Both the position numbers and the translations under genes were made by a program. The notes under the pieces are model-generated. The model was not told the origin of the DNA, made no database searches, and was given only the letters and a program-made list of their open reading frames with translations. This document shows, one piece after another, positions 52,329 through 61,904 of a stretch of 64,000 bases of DNA (the first letter of the stretch is position 1; each line of letters opens with the position of its first letter). Source of the DNA: VAZQ01 sp963758945 (GTDB taxonomy: Bacteria > Pseudomonadota > Alphaproteobacteria > Rhizobiales > Xanthobacteraceae); contig CAVWXY010000014.1 in assembly GCA_963758945.1 (NCBI GenBank), positions 6,876 to 70,875 of the forward strand, given 5' to 3'.

Positions 52329-52793
52329 ATGAGCCACCTCACGCATGTCGAGCTTGTGTGGTTCAGGAAGCGCATCGAGAGCTGGGTCCGCTTCGGCCAC
52401 ATTGCCGAAGAGAAGTTCGTCGACCGCAACCGGCGCATCGTCTCATTCGCCCCAAGCAGTATCTTCGCCTTCGTCCGCTGGGCCTCCAATGATTGTGGCA
52501 CCGTTGCTTCGCGCATCGACATCCTGCGGGCCGTGGCAGCGGGGGAACGCTATTCGACTGTTCCTTATGTGCACCCCGGCGCCGAAATCCTGCTGCGCCT
52601 CTCCGGCTGGCCGAAAGTCGAGAAGGTCCTGCAAGCGATTGATGCTATCGAGACGCTCGGCATCGATCCAGCTGACGCGGCGCCGGAGCATTGGCATCAC
52701 ATCCATAACCGCCTGTCGGTCAATGAAGTGCCGCGCCGCTACACGCATACGCGGCACCAGGCCTGGCTGCACCGACGGAGAATCACGCTATAA
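52329..52793 (+). CDS. DUF2840 protein of the ICE transfer operon
   Basis: A 154-residue protein starting MSHLTHVELVWFRKRIESW after GGAGGGTGCGGC. SFAPSSIFAFVRWASND, GTVASRIDILRAVAAGE, LLRLSGWPKVEKVLQAID and AEHWHHIHNRLS-like blocks fit DUF2840, found just before traF in rhizobial ICEs. Function unknown. Its stop (CTATAA) overlaps the position of the former traF start. Confidence 0.85.
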   Translation: MSHLTHVELVWFRKRIESWVRFGHIAEEKFVDRNRRIVSFAPSSIFAFVRWASNDCGTVASRIDILRAVAAGERYSTVPYVHPGAEILLRLSGWPKVEKVLQAIDAIETLGIDPADAAPEHWHHIHNRLSVNEVPRRYTHTRHQAWLHRRRITL

Positions 52794-53305
52794 ATCCCCG
52801 TGCCCTTACGCTGATCACCACGATCTCTGCCGCCGCCGTCGTGATCGCCACGATAGGTCCAAAGCCGGCGCCAAGCCTGGTCTGGAACGCGTCCGAGAGC
52901 GTTCCCGTCGGGCTCTATCGGGTGCAGCCAACCGGGAAGCTTACTGTCACCGATCTGGTCGTGGCATTGCCGTCCGAGCCGCTTGCGACGTTCCTCGCCG
53001 AGGGCGGCTATCTGCCCCGCCGCGTGCCGCTCATCAAGCGCATCCTTGCGCTTCCTGGGCAGACCGTCTGCCGCAAGGAACTCATCATCACAGTCGACGG
53101 AATCGAGATGGGGCTGGCGCGCGAGCGCGACCGCCGCGGCCGCCCGCTCCCCGCATGGCAGGGCTGCCGGGTCGTCTCTGAGGAAGACGTCTTCCTGATG
53201 AACTGGGACGAACCCGCCTCGCTCGATGGCCGCTACTTCGGGCCAATCGCGGTCGCCTCGATCGTCGGTCGCGCCGAACCGCTGTGGACGTTCGAGGAGC
53301 AGTGA
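52790..53305 (+). CDS. traF: TraF, S26-type conjugative signal peptidase; start codon ATG changed to ATA
   Basis: The frame encodes NPRALTLITTISAAAVV (membrane anchor), WNASESVPVGLYRV with the catalytic Ser, and PLIKRILALPGQTVC with the catalytic Lys, as in TraF peptidases that mature the conjugative pilin. Relatives start MNxRAL at this place, but the codon here is ATA (52790-52792). One G-to-A change would turn the usual ATGA stop/start overlap into ATAA, which keeps the DUF2840 stop and loses the traF ATG. Internal CTG 52811 or GTG 52841 would cut or delete the anchor. The product is doubtful. Confidence 0.72.
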   Translation: MNPRALTLITTISAAAVVIATIGPKPAPSLVWNASESVPVGLYRVQPTGKLTVTDLVVALPSEPLATFLAEGGYLPRRVPLIKRILALPGQTVCRKELIITVDGIEMGLARERDRRGRPLPAWQGCRVVSEEDVFLMNWDEPASLDGRYFGPIAVASIVGRAEPLWTFEEQ

Positions 53306-53592
53306 TCGTGCGTCCACTTTGCGAAGTTCGTGCCGTTCACCTGATCAGCGAACGCAGATCACGCCGCTCTCCGGCTCGACTAGGCTCGCTGCTGCCGCCG
53401 TGCAGCGCTGGTCGAGGCCCCTCCCTCGGGCGGCGATCCGAGGGCGGCCGGCAGGCCGCCCACCACCACGCGCGATACCCTCGCGCGCAGGCCTGCGGCC
53501 TCGCGCAGGCGCAGGCTGTTGATGCCGCGAGCGCGCCGGGATCGCTTGATCGTCGTCGCGCCTATTCATCATTCTCCAAGGAGTGAGCCGTC
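53306..53592. other. 287-bp GC-rich gap without a recognisable gene
   Basis: Open frames exist in all phases but none has family features. AAGGAG at its end (53578-53583) serves the transglycosylase. In related elements this place may hold a small lipoprotein; I see no trace of it. Confidence 0.4.
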
Positions 53593-54338
53593 ATGGACCT
53601 CGTCGCGCTGGTGACTGCATGCGCGCTCAGTGTCGAACCCAAGCTGATGCACGCGCTCATCTGGCATCAATCCGGCGGCGAGCCGTGGGCCGTCTCCGTG
53701 CGAAATGAGCCAATGCCACGGGTCTACTCGAGCATGCAGGAAGCAGTCAGCGAGACCCGGGCGGCATCTTCCGCGAACGGCATCGTCCGCGTCGGCTTGG
53801 CGGGTCTGCCGCTCCCTCCATCGAAAGTGAACGCAGCGATGTTCCTGCCGTGCCTGAACGTCGCCATTGCCGCACAGCGGATCGCCAGGCTTGCCGAACG
53901 TTGCGAGACGGGTCGACGCCCGAGACCGATCGGCTCTTCTGCGCGGTTGCGGCTTATCATGGCTCATGGGAGCAGCCGGATGTTAGATTTGCAGAAGCGG
54001 TGCTAGCGTCTGTTGCGAAAGGCGACACTCCCAATTTCGACATGCCGAACGATATCAACGTCGAGTTGCTCCACATTGCATCGGAGGCCGCGGCGCCGTC
54101 TAACGATTCCGTTCTCGGATCAGTCTCTGTTTCTGAAGAGCGCAAGCGCGCCTGGTCGAGCGCCTTGTTTCCGTCGAATCCGTTCCAACCCGCAAGCGAG
54201 CCGAACGACGGCCCGAGTGACGGTCGAACTGCACAAGACATGCAGTCATCCCGCGCATTCAATGCGCCTCCGTCCACCGCCAACTCAGCAATCGATAGCT
54301 TGTTCGCCCCAAGATCGTCCGATCGCAGGCCGCAATGA
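53593..54338 (+). pseudogene. Transglycosylase-like ICE protein, frameshifted
   Basis: Frame 1 (53593-53915) has ALIWHQSGGEPWAVSV and AAMFLPCLNVAIAAQRIARL; from about 53916 homology continues in another frame with ETDRLFCAVAAYHGSWEQPD and FAEAVLASVAKGDTP. A one-base change near GAGACGGGTCGACGCC accounts for this. The family is the lytic-transglycosylase-like protein located between traF and the relaxase in rhizobial ICEs. The motif that normally reads ESGG around the catalytic Glu is QSGG here, so it was probably inactive already, unless the Gln is a family variant. Confidence 0.62.
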
Positions 54339-54505
54339 TTGGCATCGCTGTTCGTCGCAAGATGTCGCAGGACGTCGCACCGATGGCGATGAGCCGGAGT
54401 GGAGGCGGCCGACCGACCGCACCAGGGCAAGATAAAAGCCGCGAGGTGCGCGGCGGACGGTCGGCCGGAAAGAGGGCGATGATCAAAGACTTGGCACGAT
54501 GTGCG

Positions 54506-56193
54506 GTAAGAGGGGCAAAACCGGTGGCGGTATGATTTTCCGATTCTCAGGACGGCACGAGTCAAATTCATTCTGGGAATGTTGCCGCCTACCGACCTCG
54601 ATGGCCTATCGCACGCCGATCTGAAAAGCTTGGTGCTGAAGCTGTTGGAAGAGGTGGCCGAGTTGCGGCGGACGGTTGCGGCGCAACGCGATGAGATTGC
54701 CCGGCTCAAAGGTGGCTCTGGCCGGCCGAACATCAAACCCAGTGGCATGGACAAGGCGACCGAGCCGAAGCCGCCCCCGACGGCTGCGGGCGAGCCGCGC
54801 GCGACGGGCAGCAAGACCTCGAGGCTTTCGATCCACGAGGAGCGGACCGTCAAACTCGCAGCCCCGCCGCGCGGCTCTCGTTTCAAAGGTTACACGAGTT
54901 TTGTGGTGCAGGATCTGGTGATCCGTCCGCACGTCGTGAATTTCCGTTGCGAGCGCTGGCAAACGCCGGACGGCGACACGATGACAGCGCCGCTGCCGGC
55001 CGGCATCAGCGGGCATTTCGGGCCGGACCTACGCCGCTTCGTGCTCGCTCAATACCATCAGGGGCAAGTCACGGTGGCGCGGCTGCTCGCGCTGGTGCGG
55101 GCCTTCGGCATCATCATCTCCAAGCGGCAGCTCGTGCGTCTGCTGATTGCCGGCCAGGACGGTTTCCTTGACGAGGCCCGCGACGTGCTGCGCGCCGGGC
55201 TTTCCAGCGCCTCCTGGATCACGGTGGACGACACCGGCGCTCGCCACAAGGCCGCGAATGGCTTCTGCACGCAGATCGGCAATGAACACTTCGCTTGGTT
55301 CGGCACCACGGATTCGAAGAACCGCCACAACTTTCTCCAACTGCTGCGCGCCGGCCACAGCGATTATGTCGTCAATGCCGCGGCGCTGGCCTACATGCGA
55401 CAACGCGCCCTGTCCGGGCCGGTGATCGCCCGCCTGGCCGAACATCCCGAGCGGGTCTTCACCACCCAGGTCGCCTGGACCGCGCATCTCGACCAACTCG
55501 GCATCTCGGCTCTCGAGGTCAACCCCGATCCGGTCATGGTCGCCACCGAGGGCGCCTTGTGGGGCAGCGTCAAGGCGCATGGCTTCCTGCCCGACACCGT
55601 CATCGTCAGTGACGACGCCGGGCAGTTCAACGTCGGCCCGCACGGCCTGTGCTGGGTCCATGCCGAGCGCCTCGTTCACAAGCTCGATACCTTCACCGAT
55701 GCGCAGCGTGCGGCCCAGCGCCGAACGCGCGCGTTGATCTGGCGGTTCTATCGCGACCTCAAAACCTATCGTCAGCATCCGATCCAGCAGCGCAAGGCCG
55801 CCCTACGGGCACGGTTCGACCGCATCTTCACGCGCAAGACCGGCTTCGTCACCCTCGACCGTCTGCTCGCACGGCTCCATGCCAACAAGCACGAATTGCT
55901 GATCGTCCTCGATCGACCCGAAATCCCATTGCACACCAACGGTTCGGAGAACGACGTCCGCTGCCAGGTCACCAAGCGAAAGATCAGCGGCGGTACAAGA
56001 AGCGACACCGGACGCGACTGCCGCGACGCTTTCCTCGGCCTCAGCAAGACCTGCGCAAAACTCGGCATCACCTTCTGGGAATATCTCGGCTCACGGCTGG
56101 CAGTGCCCAATCACACCGAAATCCCGTACTTGCCGACAATTGTCAGGCATCGCTGCGCCACCGCCTGACTGCCCCGAGTTTTGCCCCTCTTAC
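54506..56193 (+). mobile_element. IS66-family insertion sequence, 1688 bp
   Basis: Inverted repeats GTAAGAGGGGCAAAAC at 54506-54521 and GTTTTGCCCCTCTTAC at 56178-56193 are identical for 16 bp. They are flanked by the 8-bp direct repeat GATGTGCG (54498-54505 and 56194-56201), the duplication length of IS66. It carries one transposase gene. It sits in the intergenic stretch just upstream of the relaxase, where an oriT would be expected. Confidence 0.92.
54579..56168 (+). CDS. IS66-family transposase (TnpC-type)
   Basis: A 529-residue transposase. N-terminal leucine-rich coiled coil (DLKSLVLKLLEEVAELRRTV), then the IS66 core with the DDE residues in WITVDDTGARH (about 214), VIVSDDAGQF (about 349) and TNGSENDVR (about 456). 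The zinc-finger-like Cys motif of longer TnpC proteins is reduced. Accessory tnpA and tnpB are absent, as in the single-gene IS66 subgroup. Confidence 0.88.
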   Translation: MLPPTDLDGLSHADLKSLVLKLLEEVAELRRTVAAQRDEIARLKGGSGRPNIKPSGMDKATEPKPPPTAAGEPRATGSKTSRLSIHEERTVKLAAPPRGSRFKGYTSFVVQDLVIRPHVVNFRCERWQTPDGDTMTAPLPAGISGHFGPDLRRFVLAQYHQGQVTVARLLALVRAFGIIISKRQLVRLLIAGQDGFLDEARDVLRAGLSSASWITVDDTGARHKAANGFCTQIGNEHFAWFGTTDSKNRHNFLQLLRAGHSDYVVNAAALAYMRQRALSGPVIARLAEHPERVFTTQVAWTAHLDQLGISALEVNPDPVMVATEGALWGSVKAHGFLPDTVIVSDDAGQFNVGPHGLCWVHAERLVHKLDTFTDAQRAAQRRTRALIWRFYRDLKTYRQHPIQQRKAALRARFDRIFTRKTGFVTLDRLLARLHANKHELLIVLDRPEIPLHTNGSENDVRCQVTKRKISGGTRSDTGRDCRDAFLGLSKTCAKLGITFWEYLGSRLAVPNHTEIPYLPTIVRHRCATA

Positions 56194-56280
56194 GATGTGC
56201 GCCGGCGCACGACAGCCTGCCAATTCGCACAAGTCGCTGCAAATACAAGCAGGAGCGCACCTCGCGCTCAGAACATCACG

Positions 56281-57436
56281 ATGACGACACGCGACGATGA
56301 CTTGCACATTCGGCTCGGCCGCATCCGCTCGCGCGGTAGCCGGTCCCGGCCGTTCATCGCCCAGGCGCTCGCAGCGGCCGAGAAGGCCGGCGGATTGGCA
56401 CGTTCGCGAACAGCGCGAGCTGGCAAGTTCGGGCGTGGACGGGCCGCGAGTTTCTCTGCCTCGCGCCTGACCGATCGCTCGCGCCGAGTGGTGGTCAAGG
56501 CGCGCGTGGTGCGGCACCGGGTCAACCGAGCTCCGCTCAGTGCTCATCTGACCTATTTGCGGCGTGAGGGGGTAACCAAAGACGGGGCCGCCGGTCGCAT
56601 CTTCGATGGCGAGCGGGATAACGCCGACCATCGCGCCTTCGTGGAGCGGTGCGAGAGCGATCGGCACCATTTCCGGTTCATCGTATCGCCGGACGACGCG
56701 ACCGAGCTCTCGGACCTCAAAAGCTTTACCCGCGACCTCATGGCGCAGGCGCAATGTGACCTCGGGACCAGGCTCGACTGGGTGGCGGTCGACCATTGGA
56801 ATACGGAGCACCCGCATGTCCACGTCATCATCCGCGGCCGCGCTGATGGTCAAAACCTCGTCATTTCGCGCGATTACATTCGGGAAGGAATGAGGGCGCG
56901 GGCGGAGGGGCTGGTGAGCGCGAGCTAGGCCCGCGCTCGGAGCAGGAGATCAGGCGATCGCTGGAGGGAGAGATCGAGGCCGAGCGTTGGACGCGCCTCG
57001 ACCGGGCGCTCGCGCGAGAGGCTGGGCGAAACGGCGCCATCATCGACCTGCGACCCGCCCGCGATCGGAACGGCGATGACCTGCAAAGTATCAAGATCGG
57101 ACGTATGAGGCAGCTCGAACGGCTCGGACTTGCCCACCATGTTGGTCCGGGCCAATGGACTCTCGCGGAAGATGCCGAGCCGACGCTGCGGGCGCTCGGT
57201 GAGCGCAACGACATCATCAAACGCATCCATCGTAGCCTTGCGGAATATGGCTGGGAACGCGCGACCTCGAGCTTCGTGCTGACCAGCGAGGCCCAACCGT
57301 CCCCCGTGATCGGACGGCTGGTCGCCCGCGGCCTCGACGATGAGTTGACCGGCACAGCCTATGCGGTGATCGACGGGACAGACGGTCGTGCGCACCACAT
57401 CCGGCTTCCTGATCTGGAGGCGGCGGGGGACTCATA
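56281..57436 (+). pseudogene. Relaxase (VirD2/RlxS-like, DUF3363) gene, 5' portion
   Basis: The first frame starts MTTRDDDLHIRLGRIRSRGS and has LSAHLTYLRREGVTKDG, HHFRFIVSPDDATEL, and the metal-binding DHWNTEHPHVHVIIRG, the relaxase core. At about 56910 it hits TAG; homology continues in another frame with GPRSEQEIRRSLEGEIEAER and the DUF3363 region (SPVIGRLVARGLDDELTG, AVIDGTDGRAHHIRLPDLE). An IS630 element then interrupts it after 57436. The gene should nick oriT and lead the transferred strand; in this state it cannot. Confidence 0.8.
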
Positions 57437-58598
57437 CCGTATCTCTGAAATCATGACTCTTTGGCGCTTCCCGAATTGAGGCGAGTCAAATTTAACATGG
57501 CGAACGTAAGGAGGTTCGTCATGTCGGGTCCAATTCCATTACGCCGTGATTTTGAAGCGTCGCAGCTGCGTGGTTTGGCAAGGGGGACGAAAGACGGCCC
57601 TCAGGCCCGCCGACTTCTGGCTCTTGCGGCGATCTATGACGGCGCGAGGCGGAGCGAGGCCGCGAAGATCGGCGGTGTCGGATTGCAGATCGTCCGTGAC
57701 TGGGTGTTGCGCTTCAACGCGCGCGGCCCTGACGGTCTCCTGGATGGCAAGTCGCCGGGTCACCCACCCAAGCTCAATGCCGTGCAACGCCAAGCCATCG
57801 CCCGTATGATCGAGAGTGGCCCGATCCCGGCGGTGCACGGCGTGGTGCGCTGGCGGCTGATCGATCTGGTACAATGGATCTTCGAGGAATTCCGCATCAC
57901 GGTCGCCAAACAGACGCTCAGCCGGGAGCTGCGCGCCATGGGCTACCGCAAACTCTCGGCCCGACCGCGCCACCATGCTCAAGCCGAGGGTGCGATCGAG
58001 GATTTTAAAAAAGCTTCCCGGCGCATTTGGAAGCCGTCGCCCGCCAGAAGGCACGTCCCTGCGACACGATAGAAATCTGGTTCGCCGACGAGGCCCGCAT
58101 CGGCCAGAAGAACAAGATCACCCGCCGCTGGGCCAAGCGCGGCACCCGCCCCAGCGCGCCCCGCGACCAGCGTACTGCCTCCACCTACATCTTCGGTGCG
58201 GTCTGCCCGAAGGAGGGCAAGGGCGCAGCCCTGATCTTGCCTGCCTGCAACACCGAGGCGATGAACTTGCACCTGGCGGAAATCGCAGCGGCCGTTGCGC
58301 CCGCCGCCCACGCCATCCTCTTGGTCGACCAAGCTGGCTGGCATATGTCGACACGCCTCGTCGTCCCGGCCAACATCACCATCATTCTGCTGCCGCCAAA
58401 ATGCCCCGAGCTTAACCCGGTCGAAAACGTCTGGCAGTTCATGCGGGAAAACTGGCTCTCAAACCGCGTGTTCAAATCATACGACGATCTCGTCGACCAT
58501 TGCTGCGCGGCCTGGAACAGGCTCGTCGATCAGCCCTGGCGCATCATGTCCATAGGTTTGCGCCAATGGGCCCATGGGTTCTGATCAGTGGGACTTGG
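57437..58598 (+). mobile_element. IS630-family insertion sequence, about 1162 bp
   Basis: It lies between two TA dinucleotides (57435-57436 and 58599-58600), the IS630/Tc1 target duplication. The ends are weakly inverted (CCGTATCTCTGAAATCA and, reversed, CCAAGTCCCACTGATCA; both reach TTGGCGC). It carries a two-frame transposase and splits the relaxase gene. Confidence 0.78.
57521..58584 (+). CDS. IS630 transposase, frames joined at AAAAAAG
   Basis: Frame 1 starts MSGPIPLRRDFEAS at 57521 after AAGGAGG and carries two HTH motifs (SEAAKIGGVGLQIVRDWVL); frame 2 carries the DDE domain: WFADEARIGQ, LLVDQAGWH and LNPVENVW. The frames meet at 58007-58013, where AAAAAAG allows a -1 shift and gives IEDFKKSFPAHLEAVARQ. 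Programmed -1 shifts at such runs are known in IS elements, so the transposase may be functional; a plain mutation is the alternative. Confidence 0.8.
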
Positions 58599-58600
58599 TA

Positions 58601-59174
58601 TCAGGCCCAGGGTCGATCGTCGAGCTCAGACGCTACGAGGATTTAAAAGGGGAGGCAGCGGATTGCGCTGGCCGTCCGCTCGGATTTGGCCATTGAAGCG
58701 CAAGTCAAAGCGAGCGGTGCGACTTGGCTCGATCGGCAGCTTCTTGCCCGCACGGCGCCATCGCTCTCGGATGGCGGGTTCGGAGGCGAGGTGCGCGAGG
58801 CCATGGACGTCCGCGTCGACTTTCTCGTCAGCGAAGGTCTTGCCCGCCGGCAAGGGCAGCGCGTCATCTTCATGCGCGATCTTCTTGACACGCTGCGCCG
58901 CCGCGAGCTCGACACAGCCAGCGCAAAGATCTCGGCGGAGACCGGTCTGCCCTATCATTCCCGCGCCGAGGGCGAGAGCATCGCGGGGGTCTACCGTCAG
59001 CGCGTCAGCTTGGCGTCGGGGCGCTTTGCCATGATCGACGACGGGCTCGGATTCAGTCTCGTGCCCTGGACACCATCTTTGGAGCGCCAACTCGGCCGGC
59101 AGGTGTCGGGAGTCGTGCGGCCGGACGGCATGATCGATTGGAGCTTTGGGCGCAAGCGCGGGCTTGGGCTCTGA
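58601..59174 (+). pseudogene. Relaxase (DUF3363) gene, 3' portion
   Basis: After the IS630 element the same gene resumes: GSIVELRRYED (58610-58640), then, after a further frame change near 58660, RSDLAIEAQVKASGATWLDR and GLPYHSRAEGESIAGVYRQR to FGRKRGLGL at the stop. These are the C-terminal DUF3363 blocks. At least two frameshifts plus the insertion show the gene is dead. Confidence 0.78.
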
Positions 59175-59291
59175 TCCCATCCGGTATTTGCGCGCAATAG
59201 CGCGATACACCTCTACGCCATCCGATTTGCCCTTGCAGCGTCCTTAGCGCGCATTCAGTAACGATGCTCGTTCTGACGATTGGGGCCGGTG

Positions 59292-61298
59292 TTGTCCGCT
59301 ACCAAGATTCTCTGGGGTCAGATCCTCGTCGTGTCCGTGATCGTGCTCGCAGCGGTCTGGGGCGCGACGCAATGGACGGCTTGGCGGCTCGGCTACCAAT
59401 CCCGGCTCGGTACACCATGGACAGAGATCTTGGGCATACCCGTGTACCCGCCACCGGCGTTCTTTCTCTGGTGGTATTGGTTTGATGCCTATGCGCCCAG
59501 GATTTTTGTCGAGGGCGCGATCATCGCCTCGTCGGGTGGCTTCGCGGCGATTGCAATCGCAATCGGCATGTCGGTATGGCGGGCGCGCGAGGCAAAAGAG
59601 ACGACCACCTATGGCTCGGCGCGTTGGGCGACCGTGCAAGAGATCCGCAAGGCGGGCCTGCTCAAGCCGGACGGCGTTGTGCTCGGGTGCTTCGGTCGTG
59701 AGTATCTGCGCCATGACGGACCGGAGCATGTGCTGTGTTTCGCGCCCACGCGGTCCGGCAAGGGTGTCGGCCTGGTCATCCCCACGCTGCTCACCTGGCC
59801 GGGGTCGGCTATCGTGCACGACATCAAGGGCGAGAACTGGCAGCTGACCGCGGGCTGGCGCGCGCGCTTCGCTCGCGTCCTGCGCTTCGATCCCACCAAT
59901 TCGGACTCCTCTGCCTACAACCCGCTGCTCGAGGTTCGGCGCGGGGACGCCGAGGTGCGCGACGTGCAGAACGTCGCCGACATCCTGGTCGATCCCGAAG
60001 GGGCCCTGGAGCGGCGGAACCATTGGGAGAAGACGAGCCATTCGCTCCTGGTCGGGGCAATCCTGCACGTCCTCTACGCCGAGGCCGACAAGACGCTCGC
60101 AGGAGTTGCCAACTTTCTGTCCGATCCAAGGCGGCCGATTGCCACGACGCTGCGTGCCATGATGATGACGCCGCACCTCGGGGATAGGCCGCATCCGGTA
60201 GTCGCCTCCGCGGCACGGGAGCTCCTGAACAAGTCGGAGAATGAACGCTCCGGCGTGCTCTCCACCGCCATGAGCTTCCTCGGGCTCTATCGCGATCCCG
60301 TCGTCGCCAAGGTCACGCGCCGGTGCGACTGGCGGATCGCTGACCTTGTCGAATGCGGGCGGCCGGCCACGCTCTACCTCGTCGTGCCGCCCTCCGACAT
60401 CAGCCGCACCAAGCCGCTGGTGCGGCTGGTGCTCAACCAGATCGGACGGCGATTGACGGAGGAACTCGAGCCGAAACGTCGGCGGCATCGCCTGCTGCTG
60501 ATGCTCGACGAGTTCCCGGCCCTGGGGCGGCTCGATTTCTTTGAGACAGCGCTCGCCTTCATGGCGGGCTATGGCCTCAAGAACTTCCTGATTGCGCAGT
60601 CATTGAACCAGATCGAGAAGGCCTACGGACCCAACAACTCCATTCTCGACAATTGCCATGTCCGGGTCTCGTTTGCGACCAACGACGAGCGCACGGCCAA
60701 GCGGGTCTCGGACGCGCTCGGGATCGCGACCGAGCTGCGCGCCATGAAGAACTACGCCGGCCATCGCCTGTCGCCATGGCTCGGACATCTCATGATCTCG
60801 CGCCAGGAGACGGCGCGCCCGCTCCTGACCGCAGGCGAGGTCATGCAGCTCCCGCCCAGCGACGAGCTCGTGCTGGTCTCGGCCTGTCACCCGATCCGCG
60901 CCAAGAAGGCGCGGTACTACGAGGACGCGCGGCTCAAAGCCCGTGTCCTTCCACCACCCTCGCCGGCCGTTGCCAGCGAGGGCACCTCCGGCGGTCGACC
61001 CATTAGGGGAGCTGACGACTGGAGCCACCTCCCGGTTCCAGCGCCAGTCGAGGATGCGGCTGGGCCGATCGCCGGCTCTTTCTCCGATCTGGATTCCGAA
61101 AACAGCGGCATCCGGCGCGAGCCGGCGCTGCCTGACCACGAAGCAATCACGGCCGAGCAGCCGAAGCCCAGCACCGAGTTTGCTTTCCTCGATGATGAGC
61201 CTGACGATGACGCCGCCCGTGCCGGAGCACTGCGGCAGCACTTCGGCACGGTGGCGCGACAGGCGGCGCTCGATCCCGACGATGGCATTGCGCTCTAA
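59292..61298 (+). CDS. traG: Type IV coupling protein TraG (VirD4-like)
   Basis: A 668-residue coupling protein. Two N-terminal membrane helices (about 5-28 and 70-100) are followed by YGSARWAT, Walker A APTRSGKGVG (about 149-158), DIKGENW, Walker B LLMLDEFPALG (about 400) and QSLNQIEKAYG. It links the relaxosome to the mating channel. The start is not an ATG: TTG at 59292 gives the family's SATKILWGQIL beginning, and GTG at 59289 is an alternative. It follows the broken relaxase by 117 bp. Confidence 0.9.
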   Translation: MSATKILWGQILVVSVIVLAAVWGATQWTAWRLGYQSRLGTPWTEILGIPVYPPPAFFLWWYWFDAYAPRIFVEGAIIASSGGFAAIAIAIGMSVWRAREAKETTTYGSARWATVQEIRKAGLLKPDGVVLGCFGREYLRHDGPEHVLCFAPTRSGKGVGLVIPTLLTWPGSAIVHDIKGENWQLTAGWRARFARVLRFDPTNSDSSAYNPLLEVRRGDAEVRDVQNVADILVDPEGALERRNHWEKTSHSLLVGAILHVLYAEADKTLAGVANFLSDPRRPIATTLRAMMMTPHLGDRPHPVVASAARELLNKSENERSGVLSTAMSFLGLYRDPVVAKVTRRCDWRIADLVECGRPATLYLVVPPSDISRTKPLVRLVLNQIGRRLTEELEPKRRRHRLLLMLDEFPALGRLDFFETALAFMAGYGLKNFLIAQSLNQIEKAYGPNNSILDNCHVRVSFATNDERTAKRVSDALGIATELRAMKNYAGHRLSPWLGHLMISRQETARPLLTAGEVMQLPPSDELVLVSACHPIRAKKARYYEDARLKARVLPPPSPAVASEGTSGGRPIRGADDWSHLPVPAPVEDAAGPIAGSFSDLDSENSGIRREPALPDHEAITAEQPKPSTEFAFLDDEPDDDAARAGALRQHFGTVARQAALDPDDGIAL

Positions 61299-61307
61299 GG
61301 GCCGGCT

Positions 61308-61763
61308 ATGAAAGAGCGTCTGTCGGTCTATCTCGATCCGCCCGTCATGCGCTCGCTCATTGACTATGCCAATCGCCGAGGCAAATCGAAGTCGCTCATT
61401 GCCGAAGCAGCGATCGCCTCATTTCTGTCACCCGACGCTGCCGAGCGGCAGGAAGCGGCGTTGGCGCGCAGGCTCGATCGCTTGGTCCGGCAGATGGAGC
61501 GGCTCGAGCGTGATGTCGGGATCGCGGTCGAGACCTTGGCGCTCTTCGTCCGTTTCTGGCTCACGGCGACACCGGCCTTGCCGGAGCAAGCCCAGGCCGC
61601 GGCGCGCGCCAAAGGTGCCGAACGGTACCACGCCTTTATCGAGGCTCTCGGTCGGCAACTCGTCAAAGGACCGACGCTGCAGCGTGAAGTGTCCGTGGAT
61701 GTGGCGGCGGGAAGCGAGTCCAACGCAAGCGCAAAGCCCGTCGACAACACCCGGGAATCCTGA
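61308..61763 (+). CDS. CopG-family ribbon-helix-helix protein
   Basis: A 151-residue protein whose N-terminus (MKERLSVYLDPPVMRSLIDY, then GKSKSLIAEAAIASFLSPD) is a ribbon-helix-helix DNA-binding domain, followed by a coiled coil and a variable tail. In related elements it sits between traG and trbB and probably regulates the trb operon. It begins 9 bp after traG. The 141-bp gap to trbB has no recognisable gene. Confidence 0.85.
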   Translation: MKERLSVYLDPPVMRSLIDYANRRGKSKSLIAEAAIASFLSPDAAERQEAALARRLDRLVRQMERLERDVGIAVETLALFVRFWLTATPALPEQAQAAARAKGAERYHAFIEALGRQLVKGPTLQREVSVDVAAGSESNASAKPVDNTRES

Positions 61764-61904
61764 CCGCGACGGCGCGGTCCGCCACTCACCTGTCTTTCTA
61801 CGCCTGCGCGCTACGACCCGTCATTCGTTGTTGCACGCAGCCACGCTTGGCCCTTTCTAATCATCCTCGACGTTGGGCTGCGTGGGTCGCCGTGGGGGCG
61901 GGGC

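Noticed and set aside
53284..53586. Gene in the gap between traF and the transglycosylase
   Set aside because: Composition is Arg/Pro/Ala-rich as expected of a random frame in GC-rich DNA, with no motif.
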